From contig QMYG01000004.1 of the NCBI GenBank assembly GCA_003662535.1, positions 1-14,792 on the forward strand: a DNA stretch of 14,792 nt. The letters run 5' to 3'. The translations under genes and the position numbers were made by a program. This stretch comes from Candidatus Bathyarchaeota archaeon. GTDB taxonomy: Archaea > Thermoproteota > Bathyarchaeia > EX4484-135 > B24-G1. Below are positions 6,914-14,212 of this stretch, piece by piece. The notes under the pieces are model-generated. The model saw nothing but the letters and a program-made list of their open reading frames with translations, had not been told where the DNA came from and did no database searches. The stretch's first letter is position 1. Each line of letters begins with the position of its first letter.

Positions 6914-6947
6914 CTTTTATTTTTCCACAAAGCTAAAAGTCAGGTGG
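6914..6947 (+). promoter_or_regulatory. Probable promoter and RBS of the membrane-anchored protein gene
   Basis: CTTTTATTTTT at 6914-6924 is TATA-like and lies about 40 nt before the GTG start at 6955; AGGTGG at 6942-6947 is a ribosome binding site at normal spacing. The gene could also be read through from the upstream gene, whose stop is 77 bp away. Confidence 0.4.
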
Positions 6948-6954
6948 CGTAGAC

Positions 6955-8181
6955 GTGCTACCAGGTGTTGCAAACTACATCTGGTTGTTCGTCTACGTGA
7001 TTGGGACGGGCTTTCTGATTTCGCTGATATACTCGATAGTGGATTGGTTTAGTAAGGATAGGGTGCTTAAGCAGGTCATTGGGAAGCGTTGCGTCGTTTT
7101 CCTTGGGAATGACGCCTATTATGGCAGGCTCATATTACCGCCTAGGAGTAAGGGCGGCTTTGAGGTAATGCTCGACCGGAGGCAGGTCGAAAATCCTGAG
7201 GCCCTTCTCGCCTTTCTTAAGGAGAATTACGAGGAGACTGGGGAGAGGAAGTTCCTCGACGAGGCTGTGAAGCTTTTGGAGGAGTTTAAACGCATAGGCG
7301 TTGTTCGCCAAGACCTAACCCTAGATGATATCGAAATAAATCCTTGGGCCCCTCCGAGCCTAGTCTCCAAGAAGGTTTACCCAAGCCAGCTTGGGGACCT
7401 CCATGCGATTCTCATCTTTAGGCATATGTTGAGTGAGAGCGAGCTGAGGAAGAAGTGGGCTGAGCTTAAGAGGCTCTACGCAGCAGGCCCACTCTACAGG
7501 CTCAAACGAAAAATCTACAGTGCACTCGCCTACATTAAGGACAAGCTGACGCTCACAATCACTCCAGCCGTCCTCCCAGCGGCCAGCGTCTCAACGCCAG
7601 AACTCAAAAAGGCGTTGGAAGAGGCGGAAAAGCAGGCTCTGGCTGGAGCTGGGAAGCTCTACGACCCGCTCCTAGAGAACGGAATCGGACGCCTAGTAAC
7701 CGTTAGGGTTGTCGATGTTGAGGGTGAGACGAAGTACTATCAGGGCATCTTGAAGGAGTATTCCGACAACTACATCTACGTCCTAGACGTGGATTACAGG
7801 CTTCAGATGGACACGAAAATCACGCCTGACGGAGAAGCGCCAGGCTACCCCAAGACGAGGATTAAGCTCCACAACTTCCGTGTCGAAGGTAGACACCTAG
7901 AGGGTTCGTGGCGGGACGGCTACCTAGTCCTCAGAAACGTTCACAACGCATTAATAAAGGTGGAGAAGGTGAAAAATGCAGAAAAAGAAATAGCCGTTGG
8001 GAAGGTGCTTAAACCGCAGGAAGAACTGAAGATTCAGCTTCCAGAGGGAGATGCATTCATAGAGTATGAGATTTCGCTGGAGGCAGACATTATTTGGCCG
8101 AGGAAGAAGGCTGAGGTTGTTGGTCTTGGGGATTACCCAGCAGACCTGCTGAAGGCGGTTATCTCTGGCTATATATTATAG
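6955..8181 (+). CDS. Uncharacterised membrane-anchored protein with two possible small beta-barrel segments
   Basis: I do not recognise a named family. The 408 residues begin with one hydrophobic helix (about 8-30) that should anchor the protein, with no signal-peptidase site. Next comes a beta-rich stretch, GKRCVVFLGNDAYYGRLILP (43-62), a charged helical part with LLEEFKRIGVV (107-117), and a low-charge stretch with LTLTITPAVLPAASVST (198-214). A second beta-rich segment follows at about 244-282 (RLVTVRVVDVEGETKYYQGI, KEYSDNYIYVLDVDY). Both beta segments have the shape of Sm-like or SH3-like barrels (a strand, then Y-x-G-x-L, then a strand), but this is visual only. The C-terminal third is also beta-rich (LVLRNVHNALIKVEK). 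Start is GTG 6955 after AGGTGG. It follows the inositol-phosphate fusion on the same strand, so a shared membrane or envelope role is possible. The stop codon is only 4 bp from the convergent endA stop. Confidence 0.85.
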   Translation: MLPGVANYIWLFVYVIGTGFLISLIYSIVDWFSKDRVLKQVIGKRCVVFLGNDAYYGRLILPPRSKGGFEVMLDRRQVENPEALLAFLKENYEETGERKFLDEAVKLLEEFKRIGVVRQDLTLDDIEINPWAPPSLVSKKVYPSQLGDLHAILIFRHMLSESELRKKWAELKRLYAAGPLYRLKRKIYSALAYIKDKLTLTITPAVLPAASVSTPELKKALEEAEKQALAGAGKLYDPLLENGIGRLVTVRVVDVEGETKYYQGILKEYSDNYIYVLDVDYRLQMDTKITPDGEAPGYPKTRIKLHNFRVEGRHLEGSWRDGYLVLRNVHNALIKVEKVKNAEKEIAVGKVLKPQEELKIQLPEGDAFIEYEISLEADIIWPRKKAEVVGLGDYPADLLKAVISGYIL

Positions 8182-8185
8182 GCGA

Positions 8186-8728
8186 TTAAGCCTTAAACCA
8201 CTTAAACATTATATATTGCGTCTTCTCTGCTGGAATCGCAATTATGAACCTCTTCCTCACAGTCGTCGCAAGACGCCCAGCCTTAACTATCTCTGTGGCG
8301 GTGATTTCCTCGTCTTCGTTCTTTACTGTAAGCATGTAGGGTGCGTGTTCTAGGCCTGGGCCCTGCCTGTAGACCATGAAGTCGCACCCATACTTTATGC
8401 CAGAGGTTACGACTAGGCCCCTTTCCCTAAGCTCCCTGTAGACCTCGTATTTCTGCCTGAAGTTCTTGTGGAGCGTCTCGGCGACACGCAGCAGCTCCTC
8501 CGGGGTTACCGGCTTTTTCTCCCTCCCTCTGTAGACGTGGAGTTTCTGTTTTTCCATGAGGTATAGGCCTTCCATCAGGTCTAGGATTAGGGGTGCGTCG
8601 AAGTCTGGGGTTTTTGGCTTCGGTATGCCTAGGGGCTTTCCGTAAAAGCCTAGGGCGTAGAGGCGTCTACCTTGCTCCGGGTTCCAGACGACCAAGAAGT
8701 TCTCTACTAGCTCAGCTTCTGCCGGCAC
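8186..8728 (-). CDS. endA: tRNA-splicing endonuclease (tRNA-intron lyase) EndA
   Basis: EndA cuts bulge-helix-bulge structures to remove introns from archaeal pre-tRNAs. With the start at GTG 8726-8728 the protein has 180 residues, like the homotetrameric enzyme of M. jannaschii (179). I chose this start because GAGGTGA lies 5 nt upstream; the longest frame would begin at 8785, inside the DUF47 gene. The C-terminal catalytic domain has KYGCDFMVYRQGPGLEHAPY and VRKRFIIA; the triad should be Tyr120, His128 and Lys159 (this numbering). The His-to-Lys spacing of 31 matches the M. jannaschii enzyme (125 and 156). The N-terminal domain is present, so it is not a split subunit. It lies 34 bp behind the DUF47 gene, probably in one transcript. 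The only tRNA in the window has no intron. Confidence 0.93.
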   Translation of the reverse strand: MPAEAELVENFLVVWNPEQGRRLYALGFYGKPLGIPKPKTPDFDAPLILDLMEGLYLMEKQKLHVYRGREKKPVTPEELLRVAETLHKNFRQKYEVYRELRERGLVVTSGIKYGCDFMVYRQGPGLEHAPYMLTVKNEDEEITATEIVKAGRLATTVRKRFIIAIPAEKTQYIMFKWFKA

Positions 8729-8762
8729 ACCCCTCACCTCTTCAGAGCGTTCTTGGGCTTGG

Positions 8763-9356
8763 TTAGAGGGAAAGCGCCAGGACACGGGCGGCGTTTGCAG
8801 CGTCTTCCGCCTTGTCTGCGGCGTCCTCCATGAACTGTGCGACCTCCCTGAGCAGTAGCATTGTTGGTATGTCTATCTTGCTGCTTATGATTTTTAGCTC
8901 GAGCTTCCTGTAGAGTTCGTCTGCGGCTCTCTCTGCGGCCTCCACGTCGCTTGCCTTTTCCGCTGTGGCGTTTGCGTTGTAGCCTAGGACTGCGTTCACC
9001 TCTCTCAGTCTTAGCACAGTTTCCAGCATGGCGTCGGCCATCTCTGCTATGTCGTCCTTCACGTCTTTCGGAACCTTCCATTTCCTGTCTAGGATTTCGG
9101 TTATGCGGAAGGCGGCTCCCTCGCAGAAGTCAGCGATTTCGTGCACCACGTTCACGAACCTCATGAAGTCCTCCCTGCTCGTCAGTATTGCACCCACGTC
9201 TGTGAGTTCGTCCATTATGACCCTGCGTTTCTGGTCTACCTCCTCGCTGAGCCTCCTAATCTCCATGTATAGCTGTTGGGCTCCTTCGCTGTCCCCCTTT
9301 ATCAGGCAGTCTACCATCTGGGGGACACGCCTAGTCAGCTCCACTATTTTTCGCAT
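8763..9356 (-). CDS. DUF47 family PhoU-like protein (start uncertain, may extend to about 9461)
   Basis: An all-helical protein of the DUF47/PhoU-like group, cytosolic, often linked to inorganic phosphate transport control, though no transporter gene is nearby. Typical features are LSEEVDQKRRVIMDEL (36-51), EIADFCEGAAFRI (73-85), VEAAERAADELYRKL (138-152) and a closing REVAQFMEDAADKAEDAA (170-187), which resemble the acidic metal-binding helices of PhoU. The ATG at 9354-9356 has a fair ribosome binding site (GAGGAATAC), giving 197 residues. The frame stays open for about 35 further codons to 9461 with protein-like content, including SAKRRILSLCEEY, which would complete the first helix; but it contains no ATG, GTG or TTG. 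A TATA-like run at 9475-9485 would start transcripts near 9455, which also favours a longer protein. Confidence 0.85.
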   Translation of the reverse strand: MRKIVELTRRVPQMVDCLIKGDSEGAQQLYMEIRRLSEEVDQKRRVIMDELTDVGAILTSREDFMRFVNVVHEIADFCEGAAFRITEILDRKWKVPKDVKDDIAEMADAMLETVLRLREVNAVLGYNANATAEKASDVEAAERAADELYRKLELKIISSKIDIPTMLLLREVAQFMEDAADKAEDAANAARVLALSL

Positions 9357-9474
9357 GTATTCCTCGCAGAGGCTCAGTATACGCCTCTTTGCACTCCCAG
9401 CTCTTTCAGTAGGAAAGACGATGCTCGCTCCCTCCCCGAAGGCAGAGCTTTCCCACTTTATGTAGCGGGTAGAA

Positions 9475-9486
9475 CTTTAAAAAAAT
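9475..9486 (-). promoter_or_regulatory. TATA-like box between glyS and the DUF47 gene
   Basis: The minus strand reads TTATTTTTTTAAAG just after the glyS stop codon (TAA, 9496-9494). A transcript from it would begin near 9455, about 100 nt before the ATG at 9356. The T-run (AAAAAAA on the + strand at 9479-9485) could equally serve as a glyS transcription terminator. Confidence 0.35.
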
Positions 9487-9493
9487 AACTCGT

Positions 9494-11251
9494 TTATGTA
9501 GCCTTTACAGGCTCACCTAAATCCTCAAAGTCGATTTTGTAGCGGAAGTATTCGTGAAGGAGCTGCGGCAACCTTTCTATGGCGTTTCTAGCCTGAGACC
9601 ATGTGTCCCTATCCCTCAGCGTGGCTGTGTCGTCCTCTAGGGACTGATAGTCAATGGTTATGGCTATGGGAATCCCCACCTCGTCCGCTCTGGCGTATCT
9701 CCTACCTATGGAGCCAACCTCGTCATACTCAGCCCTAAAGCCCTCCTCAACCAGCATCTTGTAAACCTCCCTAGCCTTCTCCGGTAGGCCATCCCTACTG
9801 ACTAGGGGGAAGACAGCCACCTCTATGGGTGCTAGGTCTCTAGGTAGACTGAGGACTATGCGCCCATCCTTAGTTCTGTAGGCATACTCCAGTGTTACAT
9901 AGAAGAGCCTGTCTACGCCGAAGCTCGGCTCTATGACGTGGGGCACAAACCTTTTCCCGGTCTTTTTCTCTTGTATGGTTTGCACGTGGATGTGTTGGTC
10001 TGTGAGCCTGTATCTTCCGTTTGCCAGCTCTATGTAGCCCTTCTCCCTTAGCTCCTTTTCTGCCTCTGTTGGCGTTAGGGATGCGATTAGCTTCAGGACT
10101 TCCTCCGCTTCGCCTCCGAAGTCCTCCTTTATCTTGGGTATCCTCGTCCTGACGACCTTCCTCTCCGTGATGATTGGCTCCTTGAACTCCTTGAAGACCT
10201 GTAGGTCTTCTCCGCTGTATTTCATGTGTCTGCTTAGGTCGTAGTCCGTCCTGTAGTTGTGGCCTGAGACCTCCACCCAGCCCCACCTGTCTAGGTAGAC
10301 TTCTTGGTCGTAGCCCTGAGCGGAGTAGTGGGCCCGCTCCCACTCAAGCTTCTCGATGAACCTCTGCTTCTCAGCTGGGACTCCCAGCAGCTCTAGGAAC
10401 TGCTTAGCCCTAGCCATGAAATACGCCTGCCACTCCATGAGTATGTAGCCCCTATCAAGGGCCTCCCTAACAGTTGCATCTACAGGCTCATAGACACCCT
10501 TAAGCTTCAGCTCCGCAGGAATCAGCCTCAGAACCTCGTCCTCAACTTCCGGCAGCAGGGGGCAGCTCGGCTCCTCCGGGTCGAAGAAGAACTCCATGTC
10601 TATGATTGTGAATTCTCTCAGGCGTATTGGGCCTTGTCTCGGGGATATCTCATTACGCATCGCCCTCCCAATCTGAACCCCGGCGAAAGGCAGCTTCTCT
10701 CTGGCAACCTGATATAGGCGCCTAAACTCCACAAAGACGCCCTGAGCCGCCTCTGGCCTGCCGTAGCCCACTGCGTCTGAATACGGGCCTATGGTCGTCT
10801 GGAACATTGTCGTGAAGTATGTTGGGTTCACAAGCTTCCCGCCGCATTCTGGACACCTTATATCTCTCCACTCTATTTCCTCGACCATTTCCTGCAGGCT
10901 GAGCTTTTCTGCCTCGGTGTCGCTCATTCCTGCATCTCTTAGCAGGTGGTCTAGCCTGAATTTCCTGCCGCACTTTGAGCACTCCATCATCGGCTCTCTG
11001 AAGTGCTCAACGTGGCCCGACGCCTCAAAGACCTTGCCGGGCATGATTATAGGCGAGTCTACCTCTATGGCGTTTATGCCGCTTAGGTAGAACCGCCTAA
11101 ACTTCTCGATGATGCGTTCCTTCAGCAGTATGCCCAGAGGGCCGTAGGATATGTAGCCGCCGACCCCACCGTAAATCTCGAAGGAAGGCCAGAAGAAGCC
11201 CCTTCTCCTCGCCAGCTCGCTTACGAGCTCGTATTTGTCTTTATGGGTCAA
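9494..11251 (-). CDS. glyS: Glycyl-tRNA synthetase, archaeal/eukaryotic homodimeric class II type
   Basis: This 585-residue enzyme charges tRNA-Gly with glycine using ATP. Motif 1 lies near residues 60-72 (NAIEVDSPIIMPG), a four-cysteine zinc site is formed by C91/C94 and C133/C136, motif 2 is GRAMRNEISPRQG through RLREFTIIDMEFF (195-222), and motif 3 is EPSFGVDRLFY (441-451) with Arg448. The anticodon-binding domain spans about 475-575 (PIEVAVFPLV, GRRYARADEVGIPIAITID). Length and order match archaeal GlyRS, with no break. The start is TTG at 11249-11251, since no in-frame ATG or GTG fits; the leader contains GGGGAAGGGGATAGG as a loose ribosome binding site. It is followed by the DUF47 and endA genes on the same strand. 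Its substrate, tRNA-Gly(GCC), is also in the window. Confidence 0.97.
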   Translation of the reverse strand: MTHKDKYELVSELARRRGFFWPSFEIYGGVGGYISYGPLGILLKERIIEKFRRFYLSGINAIEVDSPIIMPGKVFEASGHVEHFREPMMECSKCGRKFRLDHLLRDAGMSDTEAEKLSLQEMVEEIEWRDIRCPECGGKLVNPTYFTTMFQTTIGPYSDAVGYGRPEAAQGVFVEFRRLYQVAREKLPFAGVQIGRAMRNEISPRQGPIRLREFTIIDMEFFFDPEEPSCPLLPEVEDEVLRLIPAELKLKGVYEPVDATVREALDRGYILMEWQAYFMARAKQFLELLGVPAEKQRFIEKLEWERAHYSAQGYDQEVYLDRWGWVEVSGHNYRTDYDLSRHMKYSGEDLQVFKEFKEPIITERKVVRTRIPKIKEDFGGEAEEVLKLIASLTPTEAEKELREKGYIELANGRYRLTDQHIHVQTIQEKKTGKRFVPHVIEPSFGVDRLFYVTLEYAYRTKDGRIVLSLPRDLAPIEVAVFPLVSRDGLPEKAREVYKMLVEEGFRAEYDEVGSIGRRYARADEVGIPIAITIDYQSLEDDTATLRDRDTWSQARNAIERLPQLLHEYFRYKIDFEDLGEPVKAT

Positions 11252-11299
11252 GCCTATCCCCTTCCCCGCCTCTACCCCCTTATGTAGAGAAGGACGACG

Positions 11300-11329
11300 A
11301 ATATAAGTTCTGAGGGGTTCGCCTAGGCG
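11300..11329 (-). promoter_or_regulatory. glyS promoter with adjacent palindrome
   Basis: On the minus strand CTTATATTC (about 11300-11308) is a TATA-like box; transcription would start near 11279 and leave a leader of about 28 nt. The perfect 10-bp palindrome CGCCTAGGCG lies at 11320-11329, about 12-20 bp upstream of the box, where an activator or repressor might bind. It also lies just after the DUF35 gene end (stop at 11347-11345), but no T-run follows, so it is not a convincing terminator. Confidence 0.4.
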
Positions 11330-11344
11330 GGTTATTACTGGCTT

Positions 11345-11773
11345 TTATTTCTCTGGGTTTGGCTTTTTCTGCCAGTTCCACTCAATTACAGGCCTGAATT
11401 TGTAGCCGTATTCTATGATTCCTGACTTGCCGTCCTCCCTTATTCTGCGGAAGGTTGCCTCGAGCTTTAGTCCCGGGCGGACTTCTTCTATGTCGCAGTC
11501 TACGATTTGGGCTAGTATGAGTTTTCCGTCTTTCAGCTCTATTAGGCCGACTATGTAGGGCTTGTAGTCCTCGTAGCCTTTCGGCGGCCTCCTTATGACT
11601 GTGTAGGCGACGAGCCTGCCCCTCCAGGCCAGCTCCTCCTCTACGAGGTCTTTCGAGCCGCATTTCGGGCATATTCTCTGCGGCGGGTGGAAGAGTGCTC
11701 CGCAGTTTAGGCATTTCGTTCCCATGAGCCTGTATCTGTAGGGGATTTCACGCCTCACGGCTGGTGCGCTCAC
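11345..11773 (-). CDS. DUF35 OB-fold protein with zinc ribbon, partner of thiolase and HMG-CoA synthase
   Basis: The 142-residue protein starts with a rubredoxin-like zinc ribbon (C21-x2-C24 and C35-x2-C38) and continues with an OB fold that begins RGRLVAYTVIRRPPKGYED and includes YIVGLIELKDGKLILAQIVD. In a methanogen the homologous protein bridges acetoacetyl-CoA thiolase and HMG-CoA synthase in one complex, passing acetoacetyl-CoA between them through a shared pantetheine-binding tunnel. Here it follows those two genes directly: its GTG start (11773-11771) abuts the thiolase stop codon at 11774-11776, with GGAGGTG 7 nt upstream, inside the end of the thiolase gene. Length and cysteines are normal. 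A structural role in substrate channelling is inferred from this context. Confidence 0.92.
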   Translation of the reverse strand: MSAPAVRREIPYRYRLMGTKCLNCGALFHPPQRICPKCGSKDLVEEELAWRGRLVAYTVIRRPPKGYEDYKPYIVGLIELKDGKLILAQIVDCDIEEVRPGLKLEATFRRIREDGKSGIIEYGYKFRPVIEWNWQKKPNPEK

Positions 11774-12934
11774 CTAGTGCCACCTCCTCAGTATGTGCAC
11801 AACTGTGGTTGCGCCGAGCCCTCCGACGCTCTGGGCTAGGCCTATCTCAGCCCCGTCTACCTGATTTCCGCCAGCCTCCCCACGCAGCTGCCAAGTAAGC
11901 TCGACGAGCTGGTAGACGCCTGTGGCTCCCCAAGGATGGCCCCTCGCCTTCAGCCCGCCAAGCGTGTTTGTCGGTAAGTCGGCGTTTAGGGCGATTTGGC
12001 CTTCCGCCACGAACCTCCAGCCTTGACCCTTCTCCACGAAGCCGAGGTCCTCCAGCGCAAGCACCCCCATTATGCTGGATGTGTTGTGCACCTCCACTAC
12101 GTCTACGTCCCTAGGAGTTATGCCGGCCGTGCGGTAGGCCCTTTCTGCAGCTACCCTTGTGGATGTGAGGGTGAGCACGTCGTCCCTCTCGTAGGGGTTC
12201 ACGCCGTCCGTCGCTAAGACAGAAGCCTCGATTACGACGGGCGTGTCGCAGAGTTTCTTCGCCGTTTCCAGCGGGCAAAGCACTAGGGCGGCTGCGCCGT
12301 CTGCGGGTGCGGTTGTGTCGAAGAGCCTGATTGGGTCGGCTACGGGCGGGGACTCCAAAACCCTCTCGACGGTTATTGGGAAGGGGAACTGTGCGTATGG
12401 GTTTCCAGCAGCATTTCTGTGGTCGTTCACTGCGAAGTTGACGATGTCCTCGTATCTCGCATTAAACCTGTCCATATACAGCTGTGTTTGTATGGCGTTC
12501 AGCCCGGCGATTGTTATTCCGCTGTAGACGACGTATTCTGAGCGTTCGCTCATCATTGCGGCGTATTCCACGTCTGCTGGCCTTGCATCCGTCAGTTTTT
12601 CTACGCCTCCGACTAGGACTGTTTGGGCTTGTCCGGACTTTATTGCCATGTAGGCTTGGTGGACTGCTGCTGAGCCTGAGGCGTCTGCGGCTTCCACCCT
12701 TACTGCGTCTACGCCCCTCATTCCCATGACGTCTGCCATGAGGGCGCCTAGGTGTTGTTGGAAGTTGATTGTGGCTGAGGCCATGTTTCCCACGTAGATT
12801 GCGTCCACCCTGTCTACGTCGGCCTCCTCAAGAGCCTTTAGCGAGGCTTCGAGGAAGAGTTGGCGTAGGGACTTGTCCCAGTGTTCTCCTACTTTTGTGC
12901 ATCCGACGCCTACGATGGCAACCTTTGATGACAT
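11774..12934 (-). CDS. Thiolase-family protein of the mevalonate operon, lacking the usual nucleophilic cysteine
   Basis: The fold and place are those of archaeal acetoacetyl-CoA thiolase (386 residues, normal length), which condenses two acetyl-CoA. Conserved parts include VGGVEKLTDA (108-117), FAVNDHRNAAGNPYA (167-181), ADGAAALVL (211-219), and GGLKARGHPWGATG (326-339) with His333. At the nucleophile site, where relatives read EAACASG, this protein has EAADASG, so Asp84 (codon GAC) replaces Cys. The usual HDAF/HDCF-type motif is HNTSS (283-287), and the late segment is GLAQSVGGLGA. The exact product is therefore uncertain: an inactive or structural thiolase, a different acyl-transfer chemistry, or a natural subgroup with another mechanism. 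The start is ATG 12932-12934, 12 nt after the HMG-CoA synthase stop. There is no frameshift or stop to suggest decay. Confidence 0.85.
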   Translation of the reverse strand: MSSKVAIVGVGCTKVGEHWDKSLRQLFLEASLKALEEADVDRVDAIYVGNMASATINFQQHLGALMADVMGMRGVDAVRVEAADASGSAAVHQAYMAIKSGQAQTVLVGGVEKLTDARPADVEYAAMMSERSEYVVYSGITIAGLNAIQTQLYMDRFNARYEDIVNFAVNDHRNAAGNPYAQFPFPITVERVLESPPVADPIRLFDTTAPADGAAALVLCPLETAKKLCDTPVVIEASVLATDGVNPYERDDVLTLTSTRVAAERAYRTAGITPRDVDVVEVHNTSSIMGVLALEDLGFVEKGQGWRFVAEGQIALNADLPTNTLGGLKARGHPWGATGVYQLVELTWQLRGEAGGNQVDGAEIGLAQSVGGLGATTVVHILRRWH

Positions 12935-12946
12935 TCGTGCATCACG

Positions 12947-13990
12947 CTACTTCCTCAGCTTTCTCCTGTAGCGGGTGTAGCAGGCGTAGTCTACCAACTT
13001 TTTACGGTTTACGAATGCGGCTATGGGCGGGGCTAGGGGCCTCTTCCACTCAATAGCTTCCTGAACAACGAAGCTGAAGGCGTCGCTCCCCGCCCCAGAG
13101 CCGTAAGAAACCATGAGTATCCTGTCGCCCGGCTTGGCCACGTCTAGGGTGGCTGCCAGGCCGAGCGGGGACGAAGCCGAATAGGTGTTTCCGATTATTG
13201 GGACGAGGAGGCCGGGCTTAATCTTCTCCTCCTCGATTCCGAGCATCTTCGCCGCCGCCAGCGGGAATTTTGTGTTCGGCTGGTGGAAGACTGCGTAGTC
13301 GAAGTCGTCTGGTGTTAGGTTGAGTTCCTCCATGAGGCCCTTCGCTGCGGAGAGCACATGCTTGAAGTAGGCTGGCTTTCCTGTGAATCTCCAGTAGTGG
13401 CTTGGGTAGGGTTCTTCTGGTCTACGCCAGAAGTCTGGTGTGTCTGTTGAGTAGGAGTGTGTGCCTTCGACGTAGGCGATTGTTTCTTCTGACTTCTTTC
13501 CGAAGATGAAGGCGGCGGCTCCTGAGGCTGCTGTGAATTCGAGTTCGTCTGAGGGCCTGCCCTGAGCCGTGTCAGCCCCTATGGCCATGCCGTATTTGAC
13601 CATTCCGCTCGCCACTAGGGCTATGCAGGTTTGGAAGGCTTCGGTTCCAGCCTTGCAGGCGAACTCGTAGTCGGCTGCGAGGAGCTGGGAGCTTATTCCG
13701 AGGGCCTCAGCCACGATAGTCCCCGAGGGCTTAACAGCGTAGGGCTTGGACTCGCTTCCCACGTAGATTGCACCTATCTCTTCGGGGTTTATCTGCGCTC
13801 TGGCGACTGCGTATCTCGCTGCCTCGACGGCCATTGTGGTTGCGTCTTCGTCTATGGCTGCTACTGCCTTCTCTATTATTGGGTATTTGCAGCCTGTGCC
13901 CCATACGCGGCCTATTTCTGCAGCCTTAATCCTGTAGATTGGTATGTAGCCGGCGTATCCGACTATGCCTACTGCGCTTAGGGGCTTCAT
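12947..13990 (-). CDS. Hydroxymethylglutaryl-CoA synthase, archaeal type
   Basis: The enzyme joins acetyl-CoA to acetoacetyl-CoA to make HMG-CoA, the committed carbon skeleton for mevalonate and isoprenoid membrane lipids. With the start at ATG 13988-13990 it has 347 residues, the normal archaeal length, and begins [14 protein letters not shown]. The catalytic set is visible: Glu80 ([13 protein letters not shown]), nucleophile Cys112 ([10 protein letters not shown]) and His236 ([10 protein letters not shown]); the C-terminal core has [14 protein letters not shown] and [13 protein letters not shown]. An in-frame ATG at 14101 adds 37 residues with no family similarity and crosses the promoter, so I reject it. 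GGGGGAGG at 14001-14008 is the ribosome binding site, 10 nt from the ATG. It leads the operon with thiolase and DUF35. Confidence 0.96.
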   Translation of the reverse strand: MKPLSAVGIVGYAGYIPIYRIKAAEIGRVWGTGCKYPIIEKAVAAIDEDATTMAVEAARYAVARAQINPEEIGAIYVGSESKPYAVKPSGTIVAEALGISSQLLAADYEFACKAGTEAFQTCIALVASGMVKYGMAIGADTAQGRPSDELEFTAASGAAAFIFGKKSEETIAYVEGTHSYSTDTPDFWRRPEEPYPSHYWRFTGKPAYFKHVLSAAKGLMEELNLTPDDFDYAVFHQPNTKFPLAAAKMLGIEEEKIKPGLLVPIIGNTYSASSPLGLAATLDVAKPGDRILMVSYGSGAGSDAFSFVVQEAIEWKRPLAPPIAAFVNRKKLVDYACYTRYRRKLRK

Positions 13991-14000
13991 GGCTGCGGGC

Positions 14001-14050
14001 CCTCCCCCGTCTTTGGATAAAGGTAGATTCGGCAATTGCTTAAAAAGTTT
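14001..14050 (-). promoter_or_regulatory. Probable promoter and RBS of the HMG-CoA synthase operon
   Basis: The minus strand carries AAACTTTTTAAG at 14039-14050 as a TATA-like box. Transcription would begin near 14018 and give a leader of about 28 nt containing GGGGGAGG. A second AT-rich stretch, ATTTTTAATATG (14072-14083), is a less well placed alternative. Confidence 0.5.
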
Positions 14051-14129
14051 ACGGCAAAAGACGTTAAAACACATATTAAAAATTGCACGATTCGCCAGCA
14101 ACAGAACTCTTTAGGATTCGTATTGACGC

Positions 14130-14206
14130 TCATATTTAAGCCTTTCGCATATAGGGCCAGCCAACTCATTAAAAGAAAAGAAAAAAGAAAATGATTTTTT
14201 TGGTGA
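14130..14206 (+). promoter_or_regulatory. Promoter region and RBS of the radical SAM gene
   Basis: CATATTTAAG at 14131-14140 is a TATA-like box, and a second possible box, CATTAAAAG, lies at 14167-14175. GGTGA at 14202-14206 is a ribosome binding site 6 nt before the ATG at 14213. Between them is a purine-rich run (about 14171-14191) followed by seven T residues (14195-14201). The region 13991-14212 between the divergent genes holds no other coding sequence that I can support. Confidence 0.4.
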
Positions 14207-14212
14207 ATTGGA

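Noticed and set aside
6679..6936. An 85-codon + strand frame crossing the end of the phosphotransferase gene
   Set aside because: Most of it lies inside the established gene in another frame, with no ribosome binding site or family features.
8729..8785. A longer EndA starting at 8785
   Set aside because: It would overlap the DUF47 gene, and a good ribosome binding site (GAGGTGA) directs a start at GTG 8728 with the normal family length.
13991..14101. A 37-residue N-terminal extension of HMG-CoA synthase from ATG 14101
   Set aside because: It would cover the probable TATA box and ribosome binding site, and archaeal HMG-CoA synthases start at the position of ATG 13990.
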